From Parastagonospora avenae f. sp. tritici 18332-5 (lineage: Eukaryota > Ascomycota > Dothideomycetes > Pleosporales > Phaeosphaeriaceae): a stretch of DNA of 44,874 nt. The stretch covers positions 1 through 44,874 of the forward strand of contig JAFJTR010000139.1 in the NCBI GenBank assembly GCA_022559985.1, read 5' to 3'. The notes beneath the pieces were generated by a model. It saw nothing but the letters and a program-made list of their open reading frames with translations, ran no database searches and was not told the DNA's origin. Shown piece after piece: positions 20,618 to 31,015 of this stretch. Both the position numbers and the translations under genes were made by a program. Every line of letters begins with the position of its first letter. Position 1 is the stretch's first letter.

Positions 20618-23600
20618 ATGCGCCTCCTGCAACGCTCAGCGGGCGGCGACTTCGAGCTGAACTCGTTCGACGATGAGAACACCCCTTCGTATGCCATCCT
20701 ATCGCACACCTGGGCCGAAGGCCAGGAGGTCACGTACAGCGAGCTGGTATCGGGTACAGGCAAGGAAAAGACTGGCTATAACAAGATCCTGTTCTGTGAC
20801 AGACAAGCAGCAGCAGACGGCCTCCAGTACTTCTGGATCGATACTTGCTGCATCGATAAGTCTACCAGCCATGAGCTTAGCACAGCTATCAACTCCATGT
20901 TTCGCTGGTACCAGCGTGCAGCGAGGTGCTACGTATACTTGACAGACGTTGCTGTGGCAGACGAGATCGCTGACGCGGAGGCATTCCGGATAACGTGGGA
21001 GGCGGCATTTCGGCAGAGTCGATGGTTCACGCGAGGCTGGACATTGCAAGAGCTGCTGGCGCCGCCGTACGTCGACTTCTTTTCCAAGGAGGGCAAGCGG
21101 CTGGGCGGTAGGATGTCGTTGGAGCGGGAAATCCATGAGATCACCAGCATTCCCGTGGAGGTGTTGAGAGGGCAGAGTCTCGCCGAGCGGGGTGTAGAGG
21201 AGCGAATGAGCTGGGTAGGCAAACGCACGACGACATTGAAGGAGGACAAAGTATATTGTTTGCTCGGGATCTTTGGGGTGTTTCTATCACTGATATACGG
21301 AGAAGGAGAAGCATATGCAATATTGCGACTGAGAGAAGAGATACACAAGCGACAGGAAGGGCTAACAACAAGCGAAGCCCGGTTTATATTACCGTTCGCA
21401 AGGGACGACTTGTTCGTCGGTCGAGAGGACATCGTTGCGAAGATCAGCGAGCGCAGAGCAGCCGTGCCAACACACAGGCGCGTGGCTCTCGTTGGACTTG
21501 GAGGAGTTGGGTAAGTCCTACTGCACCATACCTGCTCCGAGCAATAGCACTGACTAAAGACTAGCAAGTCGCAGGTTGCCATCGAGTATGCATACAGAGT
21601 CCAAGAAACAAAGCCGCGCATGCTAGTAGTCTGGGTACACGCGAGTGATCCCACCAGGTTCCGCCAAGGATACAGAGACATGGCCGACAAGCTTCTGTTG
21701 CCCGGGCGGGAAGACCCAAAGGCAGACGTCCTGCAGCTGGTGCATGCCTGGCTGTCAGACACGCGGAGCGGGCCGTGGCTGATGATACTTGACAACGTCG
21801 ACGACGACAGCATTTTCTTTGGCGATGACCAGGGCGGCAAGCCGCTCGAGAGCTTCCTTCCTCAAGCAGCGCATGGGACGATCCTGATCACATCGAGGAA
21901 CAACATAGCAGCCGCCAATCTTATTGGCGGACACGGCGACGTCGTCAAGGTAGAGCCGATGGGCGAAGACGAGGCGCTGGCACTGCTGCACACCAGGGTG
22001 CCGTTCAACGAGGCCAGCCGAGGAGACGCCAAGGCGCTTGTGCATGCGCTAGAGGGCATACCTCTTGCGATCACACACGCTGCAGCGTACATCAAGACAC
22101 GCGTCTCTACCACGACCATCTCCACCTACCTCGAGCTATTCCGCGAGAGCGAGGCCAACCAGGTGCATCTGCTGAGCAGGAAGGAGTGGAAAGACATCCG
22201 GCGAGACCACAGCATCCGGCAGCCAGTAATTGCAACATGGCAGATCTCGTTCAAGCACATCCAGACGACAGAGCCGTTGGCTGCAGATCTGCTTGCGCTG
22301 ATGAGTATGTACGATAAGCAAGGGATACCGCGCTGGCTGCTACAGCAGGCGAATACTAGCCAGCTAGAGTTCAACGACGCTCTAGCGTGCCTGCTCAGCT
22401 TCTCTCTGGTGAGGATAGAGATCGGGGCGCAGGCACTGACGATGCACCGGCTCGTACAACTGTCAATGAGAAGATGGCTGGAGGCGGAGGGCGAGCTCAA
22501 TCGATGGGTGAAGGAGTCGATCGAGGCGCTGAGCGCGGCATTTCCAAGTGGGGACTACGCGACGTGGGAGCAGTGCAAAGTGCTGCTGCCGCACGTGCAA
22601 GAGGTCGTACAGCACACGACAGAAGACAGAGAAGGGTTAGAGAAGCAAGCGGAGAGCGCTTCGAGGGCGGGATGGTATCTGCTGCTATTTGGAGAGTATA
22701 CCGCAGCAGAGGGGTTCCTGCGACTGTCGTTGGAGATCAGGGAGAAGGCGCTTGGGCGAGAGCACCCGGACACGCTCACCAGCGTCAGCCACCTTGGGTC
22801 GGTGCTGGAGAGGCAGGGAAAGTACGACGAGGCGGAAGCGATGCACCGACGAGCACTAGAAGGATCAGAAAAGGCGCTTGGGCGAGAGCACCCGGACACG
22901 CTCGCCAGCGTCAGCAACCTTGGGTCGGTGCTGGAGAGGCAGNNNNNNNNNNNNNNNNNNNNNNNNNNNNNNNNNNNNNNNNNNNNNNNNNNNNNNNNNN
23001 NNNNNNNNNNNNNNNNNNNNNNNNNNNNNNNNNNNNNNNNNGGGAAAGTACGACGAGGCGGAAGCGATGCACCGACGAGCACTAGAAGGATCAGAAAAGG
23101 CGCTTGGGCGAGAGCACCCGGACACGCTCGCCAGCGTCAGCAACCTTGGGTCGGTGCTGGAGAGGCAGGGAAAGTACGACGAGGCGGAAGCGATGCACCG
23201 ACGAGACCTAGAAGGATCAGAAAAGGCGCTTGGGCGAGAGCACCCGGACACGCTCGCCAGCGTCAGCCACCTTGGGTCGGTGCTGGAGAGGCAGGGAAAG
23301 TACGACGAGGCGGAAGCGATGCACCGACGAGCGCTGGAGGGAAGAGAGAAAGCGCTTGGGCGAGAGCACCCCAACACGCTCGCCAGCGTCAGCCACCTTG
23401 GGTCGGTGCTGGAGAGGCAGGGAAAGTACGACGAGGCGGAAGCGATGCACCGACAAGCGCTGGAGGGAAGAGAGAAAGCGCTTGGGCGAGAGCACCCCAA
23501 CACGCTCACCAGCGTGTACTATCTGGCAGTTCTCTTTCATCAAAAGGGGCATTACTCTACTGCTATCGAGCTGTATGAGCGAGCTTACAAGGGGTACGTG

Positions 23601-23681
23601 AAAGTGCTTAGTGCAGAGCATCCTACTACAAGAGTGTGCCTTCAGCACTACAAATCTGCTTTGGAGCATAGACTGGTATAA
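20618..23681 (+). CDS. HET-NB-ARC-TPR protein (NLR-like, allorecognition type)
   Basis: Fungal NLR: a STAND switch ATPase whose repeats sense a partner and whose HET domain triggers cell death in incompatibility. Exon 1 (20618-21510) encodes a HET domain: MRLL start, YAILSHTW, YFWIDTCCIDK, INSMFRWYQRA, CYVYLTDV, WFTRGWTLQELLAP. A 54-nt intron splits the P-loop GLGGVG|KS (residues about 293-300). Exon 2 begins at 21565 with Walker B-like WLMILDNVDD, then the NB-ARC middle with GIPLAITHAAAYI and winged-helix region. The C-terminus has 42-residue kinesin-light-chain TPRs (GKYDEAEAMHRRALEG; ALGREHPDTLASVSNLGSVL), at least six, nearly identical in DNA. A 99-base gap (22943-23041) lies in the repeats; the frames before and after differ because its true length is unknown. 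No real frameshift is implied. Confidence 0.9.
22943..23041. other. Assembly gap (99 N)
   Basis: The gap falls inside the nearly identical 126-bp TPR repeats and is probably a repeat collapse. The true copy number is unknown, so the protein length cannot be given. Confidence 0.98.
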
Positions 23682-23889
23682 CCGCTGTTACTAGCATATA
23701 GAAAGTGTGGAGAACAGGCACTGATTACATCATTTGTCTTGATAACGTTAATTAATTCACGTCTATATTGCGCGATTCTTTTTATCCTAGGCTTGCTTCG
23801 CACGCGCACTGTGATACCGTAATCTAGAGTCCTAAAACGCTACCAGCGTTAGTTCGGGAAGAAGTCAGCGGCCGCTGACGCTGGAATTA

Positions 23890-24755
23890 TCAGGAGTCGA
23901 GAAGCCTCAGGCGGAGCTGTAGACCTGGATGGTCTACGGCGTTTCCTTCGTCATCACGGAAAGCCTGTTAGGAAGGTCAGAAACTTGCAGTAGTCTTTAA
24001 GGAGGTTAGACCTACCTTGTTTGCAACCTCTTCTACCGCTCGCAATTCAAGTCCGTCATTAGTAGTGACTAATTCGGGCCGCCAGACTGATAACGTTGCT
24101 TTGCGCGACTTCTTGTGACCATATTCAATGTATAGACCGACGACTACTCGTACGTTGGTATCTGAATCTAAGATTTAATTAGTTCTCGGCTAACCGACGT
24201 AAGTGCGCCTTGTTCTGCGAGTATGCGACTTCGACAATGACGCTCGGAAATTTTGCATCTTCATGCTAAAATGACGCGTCTGGCTCGTTCTTCGATTTGC
24301 TAGACCTGGCGTCGTAGTAGATCTCAGTTGATTGGGCTGAATATACTTTCTGCGCGAATTCAGCCGTCTTCTCTGATCTGGTCTGTATCTTTATTAGCTG
24401 CCTCGGAATATCATCCTTGATTTGGTCGATGAGGCGTTCGTGTATCAGGGTAGGCATGCGAATAATTAGCCTGCACCGATGTGCGTTATAGTCATACCTA
24501 GCAACAAATTCTATTAGCTATAGTCTTTGCCGTGTCTACAGTAAAGTCTACGAACCCTATCTTGTCGTCCACAAATCCCCACAGCACATCATCTTGCCGG
24601 AGCGTCCTCTCTGTGTGCTCATAATCTCCTTGCACAAGCTGAAACACCTTCAACAGCCCTCCGCCAGTATCCCTTCCCGCTTGGATATGTCTAAAATGCG
24701 CGATAACGCGAGGCGCCTCCGTGGAATGCTTCTTGTCGGTCGGCGGAGGCGTCAA
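23890..24755 (-). pseudogene. Broken gene with PD-(D/E)XK-like motif
   Basis: Three frames in succession look like one protein. The first (24755-24498) has RQDDVLWGFVDDKIGFVDFT. The second gives YDYNAHRCRLIIRMPTLIHE, EPDASF, a TAG, then HEDAKFPSVIVEVAYSQNKA. A third has VVVGLYIEYGHKKS, SVWRPELV and, after a GTAGGT...CAG intron, AFRDDEGNAVDHPGLQLRLR to TGA 23892-23890. PDxSF followed about 10 residues later by vIvEVxYSQ resembles the PD...ExK core of Uma2-like and other PD-(D/E)XK nucleases. This assignment comes from the motif alone. Frame changes and TAGs indicate decay. It lies between the NLR and the dead transposase in the inverted-repeat segment. Confidence 0.5.
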
Positions 24756-25158
24756 AGGCAGTTGTGTAAAACTCGAGGGCGGTGGAACGTGTTATTCCTG
24801 CATTACATGCGATTTTCACATAGCTGTATGCTGTGCTGCATCGTGAAGTAGGTTGATGCTCGTTGTGCTCCAGATTGACGGAGCTTCTGAGACCTGCGCG
24901 TTTTGGTTGACTCAGCAACAGCGGCACGTGGCCAAGGAGCTAATGACACAAGTGTGGCTAAAGTGTTAAGCCACACATATTATCGCAAAATCAGCGAAGT
25001 TTATAAAGAATGACAGTAAGCACGACGGCAGGCACAGTGATTACCGGAGAGGAATAGCGGAGGACATCAAAGCCAAACTCGAATTATTTCTGCTTTCCGT
25101 CGCGCACTTTTGTTACATTCCTTATCCTCTGTTACCACATTCGCGCTACTGGAGCTCT

Positions 25159-26982
25159 CTAAGATTCTAGTGCAGCCCTATCCTCCGCTTGTGTTGCAGT
25201 CGACGACGGTGGCTCTAGCCCTTTGCCTCTGCTCGCGGTTTTGGCTGATGGCTTTAAAGCACTTAGATCTTGCCTACCTTCAGCGACCTGTACTTGGCTT
25301 ATGCGCGCTATCTTGGCCTTTGGCGTAGCCGCACCTGCCTCCGACGCAGCACTCTTCCGCTTCTGACTACGTTTCTTTAAGCCCGTAGCAGCACCTTCTG
25401 CCTCTGGTGCTGCACTTGCGATATTTCTACCTTCTTTAGCAGCCTTTTTAGCCTTTTTCTCTGCCTCTTTGGCGTTCGTCACAGCGCGTTCTGCTCGCTT
25501 CTTCTCGAGGTCTTTATAGGTCGCTACTTTTGCTGTACCTAATACCTTTTGATCGGCTGCTCGGCGAGCTTTTCCTTTATTGTTAATTGCAGCTAAGAAC
25601 TGATTTCGATTGTAAAGGAGTGCAATTTTGGCAAGGTACGTCTGAGCGGCATTTGCCACCTTCTGTTGGAGCTTCGCCTTGTGCTGGCTGCTCACTTTAT
25701 TATTAGGAACTCGTTTGATCCTGTCAAGTAGCGACGCTAAAGCCTCCCTAGATACTGGCGTTACAGGCGTAGGCAGTGCTTCGTAGTCCGGCTAAGGATC
25801 CACTCTCGGCTTATTAGTGGTTGAAATAGTTAGCTTTGCTGGGGGTTTAGGGATTTCTGCAAGAACTCTTTTGGGGTTGAATGGGAATAAACCGCTTCCT
25901 CTCTAGGCTCTAAGGATGTTTCTTTTCGTAAACGCCTTTTCTCTTGTAGGGCTATATAAATAAGTGAAGTGCTGCTTGCTGACTGTGTTTACTCTACTAA
26001 GCTCCATCCTTTCCACTTGTTCGCGATAGGCTGTCTTCAAGGGCCCGAAGGCCCCGACATTATATGGCTGGGTCTTGTGGGAGGTATGGGAGGCCAAACG
26101 GCAGAGGATGATGTTGTTTTTAAAACAAAACTCTAAGACCTCTAGGGTTTCATGCGTTCCGAAACTATCCCAAATAAGTACGCGTGGTTTATTGTTAGCG
26201 CGTTGTTTGGTTTAGGGATTGAATACAAGCTTAAGCTATTGTAAGCTAATATAAGAGTCGGTGAATCCAGTATTAGAGAGCGCATAGACCCAACCAGGGG
26301 TAGGATACGTAGTCTAGTTAGCTCGATGGGTTTTAGCGGGCTAGATTATTATGGGGTTTAGACACCTTCTGTCTGCGGAAATATATTTAACAGCAGTTAC
26401 CATGGTACGCTTAACGCGTGCACCTCTATAAGCGTGTGTATCGTCCTTACTAACTAAGACTTTCACGGAATTTAGCATACTTAGTATAACGCCAGTCTCG
26501 TCCATATTATAAACGTTCTCTGGAAGGACGTCTGGCTCATATAGCACCGGCCTAATTACCTTAAACTAATACTTAACCTTATTATAGATGTTGAGCCGGC
26601 TCTAGTCCTGCGGCCTGTTCTTCTTCGCTACGATCTCTGGACGGTGTTTCTTAAATGCCTTAGCCTAGTTCGGGCCGGGCGGCTTGGGTGGCCTGTCCGC
26701 TGGCGCCCGATTGCGAGTGGTACTGAAGGCTATCGCAGCTATATGCTTCATCTGCACAGGTGTTCCGAAGGCCTTCTGTTGTAGCACGAACTCGACGACT
26801 GCGTTCGCTTCGTATGGGGTGAGGTACCGCTGTTTTTGGGCTTTGGCCTGCATCGATTCTCGGTCGAGTTTGCGATGGCCGAGGGTAGAGAGAGGCACGT
26901 TGAAATGTGCTGCTCGAGCCGCGAGGGTGTCAGGTATGCCATCGGGAAGTGCTTCGGTCAATGCTCGAGTGGCTGGATCCAT
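25159..26982 (-). pseudogene. Pogo/Tc1-mariner transposase killed by RIP-like nonsense changes
   Basis: A single frame of about 607 codons from ATG 26982 holds nine premature stops and no frameshift. The N-terminus (MDPATRALTEALPDGIPDTL) and HTH follow the CENP-B/Tc5-type pattern. The DDE core shows YNMDETGVI (first Asp), WDSFGTHETLEV (second Asp) and QPYNVGAFGPLK, where Asn replaces the third catalytic Asp. The C-terminus is Lys/Ala/Glu-rich with a coiled basic tail typical of fungal pogo proteins. Most stops are TAG where the family has Trp, that is TGG to TAG, and the Asp to Asn change is also CpA to TpA on the other strand. It lies in the inverted-repeat segment and could have mobilised it before inactivation. 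Confidence 0.85.
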
Positions 26983-27588
26983 GGTGATTAGTTCACTGCA
27001 GTTCTAGTTGTAGGGAGGGAGAGAGGAACACAGCTCAGCGTGTGCCAGCGCGTGCTGTGCAATGCGTTGCAGACAAAGAGACTTGGCGCATTGCTATTTA
27101 CGGATTGGACAAAGAGACCAAACCAGACAAACTGAACAAACAAATTCTAATGCGCCACAGAGCACGTGTGAGTGCCAGAATTCGATACAGTAAGTTACAC
27201 AGCCGCTAATGCGCATTGAGGAGCGCTAGAGGAGTACGCTAAGTCGAAAATCGTGAACCCCTCTTTCCGATCGGCGAAACTCCCGGAAGACACAACCCTG
27301 AGCGCTAATCGACTTCAAATCTTGGTTGTTGATTCTCCTATAGCAGCGCTAGCATAATATGGCTCCGAAATCGAGAGTTCTGTCGATAGCCGTTGTTGAA
27401 CAGGGGTAACATAGTCAGAGCAGATCCGGAGGTCATGACGAATCGATCGACAGCGCTATCAACGAGACGGTATTTTTATATTCAGATACCGGCATTAGGT
27501 GCAGAAATAGCTAGATATACCTAGTGCACTAGCTGTATCTTCATCTACATGCGCAGGAGAGACTTAGGATGATTAATATGTGTAGTCA
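26983..27588. other. Transposase upstream region
   Basis: About 600 bp between the dead transposase start and the right inverted repeat, with no gene recognised. It is the expected untranslated and subterminal region of the element. Confidence 0.5.
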
Positions 27589-27628
27589 TCTCGCTACGGA
27601 GTGGTTCTCGCTACGTAGTGGGGGATAT
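27589..27628 (-). repeat. Right 40-bp terminal inverted repeat
   Basis: Reverse complement of 19452-19491 with one mismatch, followed by TA at 27629-27630. AATAAA at 27642-27647 lies in the right flank. Confidence 0.9.
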
Positions 27629-27860
27629 TAGTAGTTTTCTAAATAAAATCGAAATTGAACATTTGTTACTATTTGTAGGCTTTTGGCACTATGATCAGAG
27701 AGTACCAAGGCTAGCCAGCTGTGGCTGGGTTGATTTGTGTCGATGAGTGTCAACAAATTGCCGCTACAGGTGCGTTCGGCCAAGCAGGGTGTAAGTTACT
27801 TTCACAACATTATAGTGAATTGAGTTTGTCGCTATCCCGCACGTTAAGAATAGGATTGTT

Positions 27861-29038
27861 CTATCTATTCTTAAAAGTAACATTACCGCAAAGGCCTAAC
27901 TGAGGTCCAGCACAGTTTTCATTGGCAACCGCTGCTAGCGGCAGTAGGGTGCACTGGCCTGCTCGAGATGGGGACTGGAGAGAAAAGATGGAGCAATCTT
28001 CGATCAAGCCCGATAAATTTGTGCAGCTGCCAATCGCCTGCTGCAATGCAGTTATGTTCCATCCATTGAGAAAATCTCCATGGTAGCTAGAACCTGGGAT
28101 CATATGAGCCAACATTCAATTAGGAAATGGCTATTCCTACCTGTTTGGTCCCCGTTACTGAGTAGGAAATGCCCGGAGATGTTACGAAAGACTGAAGTAT
28201 TCCAGATCGTTTCAAAGAATAGAGCCGGAATGCGTGTCTCGTACTCTGCAGGACATACACCCTCCATAACAAGATCTGGATAGGCTACGTGGGACTTGTG
28301 GTCGTCGGCGTCAAGAGAAACGCCATTCCAGCATGAAGGAAACATCAGCTCAAGGCGAAGGCCATCCTCGCAGTTTGAATCAATGAAGGACTTATTCGGA
28401 AGCAGATGACGGGTCAAAGCCCCTTCAGCAGAGCCACCATAGTTTAGACAATTGAACCCAATAGCTTTTTCAGCGAGCGCTTCCGGTGTTTTTTCATCTG
28501 GGCCCCACAAAGATTGCGGCGTGTCAGGAGGTGGACCAGAGATATTTAGCTTGCTTGCATCTCCTGCAATCATTCTAAACCCTGGTGGAAAAGCCATAAT
28601 TCTGTCACCAAAGAGAAAATAGTAACTACAACCTTCTTAGCATTAGCTTTTAACTGTAATCCTGAATACCTGCATTCTCATTCCACTAATTTGCGGGACG
28701 ATCTCTATAGTACCATTGGCATGGAAGAACATAAGAGGTGGCGTCCAGTAGGCAGACATATCTTCAAGGACCGCACATGTCGTGCAATTGGATTGAATTA
28801 GGCCGTCATATGACGAGGAAAAGTTCAAGTCTATAGTGGAGATTAGACATCAAACTACTAAGCTCATGCGCAACATACTCTGGGCCCCATGTAGCGTGTG
28901 TGCGTGTTGGGAAGGGAATCCCTCAGAGACGATAGGGTCAATTCGAGAAACTCCCAATCGAGAGTAGCAAGGGAGTCGCCAAAATGCTCCAACAATAGAC
29001 GAAAATAGGTGCAAAAACAGAGTAGAACGGAGATTCAT
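27861..29038 (-). CDS. Secreted DUF1996 protein, possible splice-site lesion
   Basis: DUF1996 proteins are secreted or wall-associated fungal proteins of unknown biochemical role. Exon 1 (29038-28879) has a signal peptide (MNLRSTLFLHLFSSIVGA) and FWRLPCYSRLGVSRIDPIV, then SQHAHTLHG. Exon 2 (28830-28670) has CAVLEDMSAYWTPPLMF and HANGTIEIV. Exon 3 carries MAFPPGFRMIAGDA, FNCLNYGG, LELMFPSCWNGVSLDADDH and HVAYPD. Exon 4, after a GTAGGA...CCCAG intron, has SSYHGDFLNGWNI and LIEDCSIF. These are all family hallmarks in order. At the exon 2/3 boundary the donor follows ATGCAG at phase 0 but the conserved continuation YYFLFGDRI needs phase 2; a loss of two bases at the junction would explain it. The C-terminus may extend beyond TAG at 27863-27861. 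Confidence 0.75.
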
Positions 29039-29170
29039 CTTAAAAAGCTACTGATACAGATGTAGAATTCAGCAAACTTATCAATCTAATTTAACTACTT
29101 GGACACAGACGCCTTACTCGAAAAGTTCCTGCTACTGCTCAAAAATAAGGACTCTGATTTGAGCCGTTGT

Positions 29171-30652
29171 CTAAGAGTTCACTGCCTTCCACTTTGTAAA
29201 CTGCGCAGGGTAAAGAAGCTGCTGTTTTTCAGTCAAGTCAGCATACGTAACATTGTTCGCAAGATCAAAAAGTTCTAAAAATTCCATATGGAACCGTTGC
29301 TTTAAAGACGTCCCAGGTTTTACTATAGTAGGAGTCTGTTCGTGTCGCGTTCTTGGTAGAGTTGTAGGCTGACGTGGTGAGGTTGGATGTATGGAAAACG
29401 GCGAATCGCTTATTGACGGTGCAACAGTGGCATTCCGCGACCAGCCTTCTGACGGCTCAACAGTGGCATACCGCGATCTGCTTTCTGACGGCTCAGCAGT
29501 GACATAACGCGGTCTGCTCCTGCTGGACACCACCTTTCTCTCCTGAACTAACTCACGGAGTGGCCCAGGCCTGCCTGACACCCCGACCATGCACTCTTTC
29601 TCAAATTTATTCTCAAGCCTAACCGCAATATTATGAAAAGCAATGGACTTTTGCCAGTCGTCATTCCCTTCCTGAAGAGGTTTCATTATTGACCTAGTTT
29701 CATGGCTGTAACCGCTCTTATTCTCAAGGTTGTATGTTTTATAGAGCGCGGGATCCAGATAGATGAAGCAGCGGGTGTGAGGCCGTCTTTTCCCGTAATT
29801 GGGAGCTAGTACGTCAACCTCGGCGGCGTGTCCGACTCCTATCTTAGAGTCCCAGTAAACCAATAGAATATGCACTTTGCTGAGTATGTCCATCGGCAAT
29901 GCCTCTTTCTTTTCTTTGTGATGATTCACAATTTTCTCGACGATTCGGTTGCTACGTTTGGTAACATCTCTGCTTCCCTGGTATTGGGACCCATGTGGGA
30001 GGCTCGATTCGAAACGAGCGCTACGAGCCTTAGACCCATATGTAACGCAGAAGCGAGCTTGAGAGGTCCTCATAATGTGACCAATGGCTGACTTTTCCTG
30101 ACCCTGCAGCGAGGGATCGACACAAGTATTATTAATGTCTACATCCCATGCCATACCGAGATCATCCACAAGCCTTTGGGTAGGCATTTTTGACTCTTCA
30201 GCATGTTCTCTTTTAATCTCTCCTTGTTCTGAGGGACTTTCTTGAGCGTTTGCATGTGTCGTTCCAGGGTTTGGCGCGTTGGCTGTCGCATTTAGTTCGG
30301 TTGCATTCTGTTCTGTCGCATTTTGCATAGTCGCATCTTGTCCGCTCGCATTCTGTTCTGCCGCATGCTGTCCCGCTGCCACGCTAGACTCGGGTCGTGT
30401 GGCGGTATTTATATTCACTTGGGTCATAGCGCTATTGTACTTCTCTAGCTCTGCACGTATTGATGACATTTGGTTTTCGTCGTCTTCGGCGAATATGCCC
30501 TGATCTTTCGCGTGTTGTAATTTCGCAAGTTCTGCTTCGAGCTTTTTGACCTTCTCGTCATGATATTCAATCTTAGATTTCTCACTTCGAGTCCTTGGCT
30601 CCCGGCCGTCGCCGATATTTTTGACTTTTTTGTGGACTCCGTTAGCACTCAT
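29171..30652 (-). CDS. Coiled-coil protein with two internal repeats, 493 aa
   Basis: Intact intron-free frame. Residues about 20-75 are Lys/Glu-rich and form a coiled coil (EKVKKLEAELAKLQHA). Next comes a short Asn/Ala/Thr repeat of about 5-8 residues (QNASGQDATMQNATEQNATE). The central domain (about 170-360) is globular with ILLVYWDSKIGVGHAAEVDV and IYLDPALYKTYNL. A third zone repeats a 13-residue unit (SRSRYATVEPSEG and variants, about three copies). TATATAAATA lies about 55-60 bases upstream of the ATG, like other genes in this block. No known domain recognised; no signal peptide. A nucleic-acid or scaffold role would be guesswork. Confidence 0.65.
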   Translation of the reverse strand: MSANGVHKKVKNIGDGREPRTRSEKSKIEYHDEKVKKLEAELAKLQHAKDQGIFAEDDENQMSSIRAELEKYNSAMTQVNINTATRPESSVAAGQHAAEQNASGQDATMQNATEQNATELNATANAPNPGTTHANAQESPSEQGEIKREHAEESKMPTQRLVDDLGMAWDVDINNTCVDPSLQGQEKSAIGHIMRTSQARFCVTYGSKARSARFESSLPHGSQYQGSRDVTKRSNRIVEKIVNHHKEKKEALPMDILSKVHILLVYWDSKIGVGHAAEVDVLAPNYGKRRPHTRCFIYLDPALYKTYNLENKSGYSHETRSIMKPLQEGNDDWQKSIAFHNIAVRLENKFEKECMVGVSGRPGPLRELVQERKVVSSRSRPRYVTAEPSESRSRYATVEPSEGWSRNATVAPSISDSPFSIHPTSPRQPTTLPRTRHEQTPTIVKPGTSLKQRFHMEFLELFDLANNVTYADLTEKQQLLYPAQFTKWKAVNS

Positions 30653-31015
30653 ATCGATGAATGTCTCTTGTCGGTTTCGAAGGCTGCTTACATCGAGGCG
30701 AATCCTATTTATATAGTCTGCAGAGCCACTTTCAAAACGTCAAGAAGAGGTTGCCATTATGATGTTGCACGCCCGCGCTTTCGAGCAACGTGTCGCTATT
30801 TAATTGACGCCTACAATAAACATTCTATTCCCTAATTTGGTAGTATCTAGCTATGTTGGCAAGCTCACATCTTTACAGTAGACCTAAGAGTATTCCTCTA
30901 TGTACCGTATGGCGTTCCAAAGGTTTACAAAAAGAATGCTAACAACGGACGACTTATTGTGGTAGAAAATGTGTATACATCTGTCTAGAAGTTTTTCTTA
31001 GATTTAATATACTCC

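Larger units (their letters stand above)
19452..27628. mobile_element. 8.2-kb TIR-bounded segment carrying an NLR gene
   Basis: Forty-base inverted repeats at 19452-19491 and 27589-27628 (starting ATATCCCCCACTACG) match at 39 of 40 positions, and each outer end abuts TA (19450-19451; 27629-27630), as expected for pogo/Fot1-type insertion. Inside are an NLR gene, a dead PD-(D/E)XK-like gene and a heavily mutated pogo transposase. No third copy of the repeat was found inside. Either one element captured the genes, or two related elements bracket them by chance or deletion. The near-identical ends and single TA at each side favour one unit. Confidence 0.6.

Noticed and set aside
22387..23509. 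Long alternative frames on both strands in the TPR region
   Set aside because: They arise from the repeated 126-bp units and the N run; only the TPR frame has a family pattern.
24952..24976. 8-bp arm hairpin (GTGTGGCT / AGCCACAC)
   Set aside because: Short enough to occur by chance in 45 kb and not matched by another copy that would make it a transposon end.
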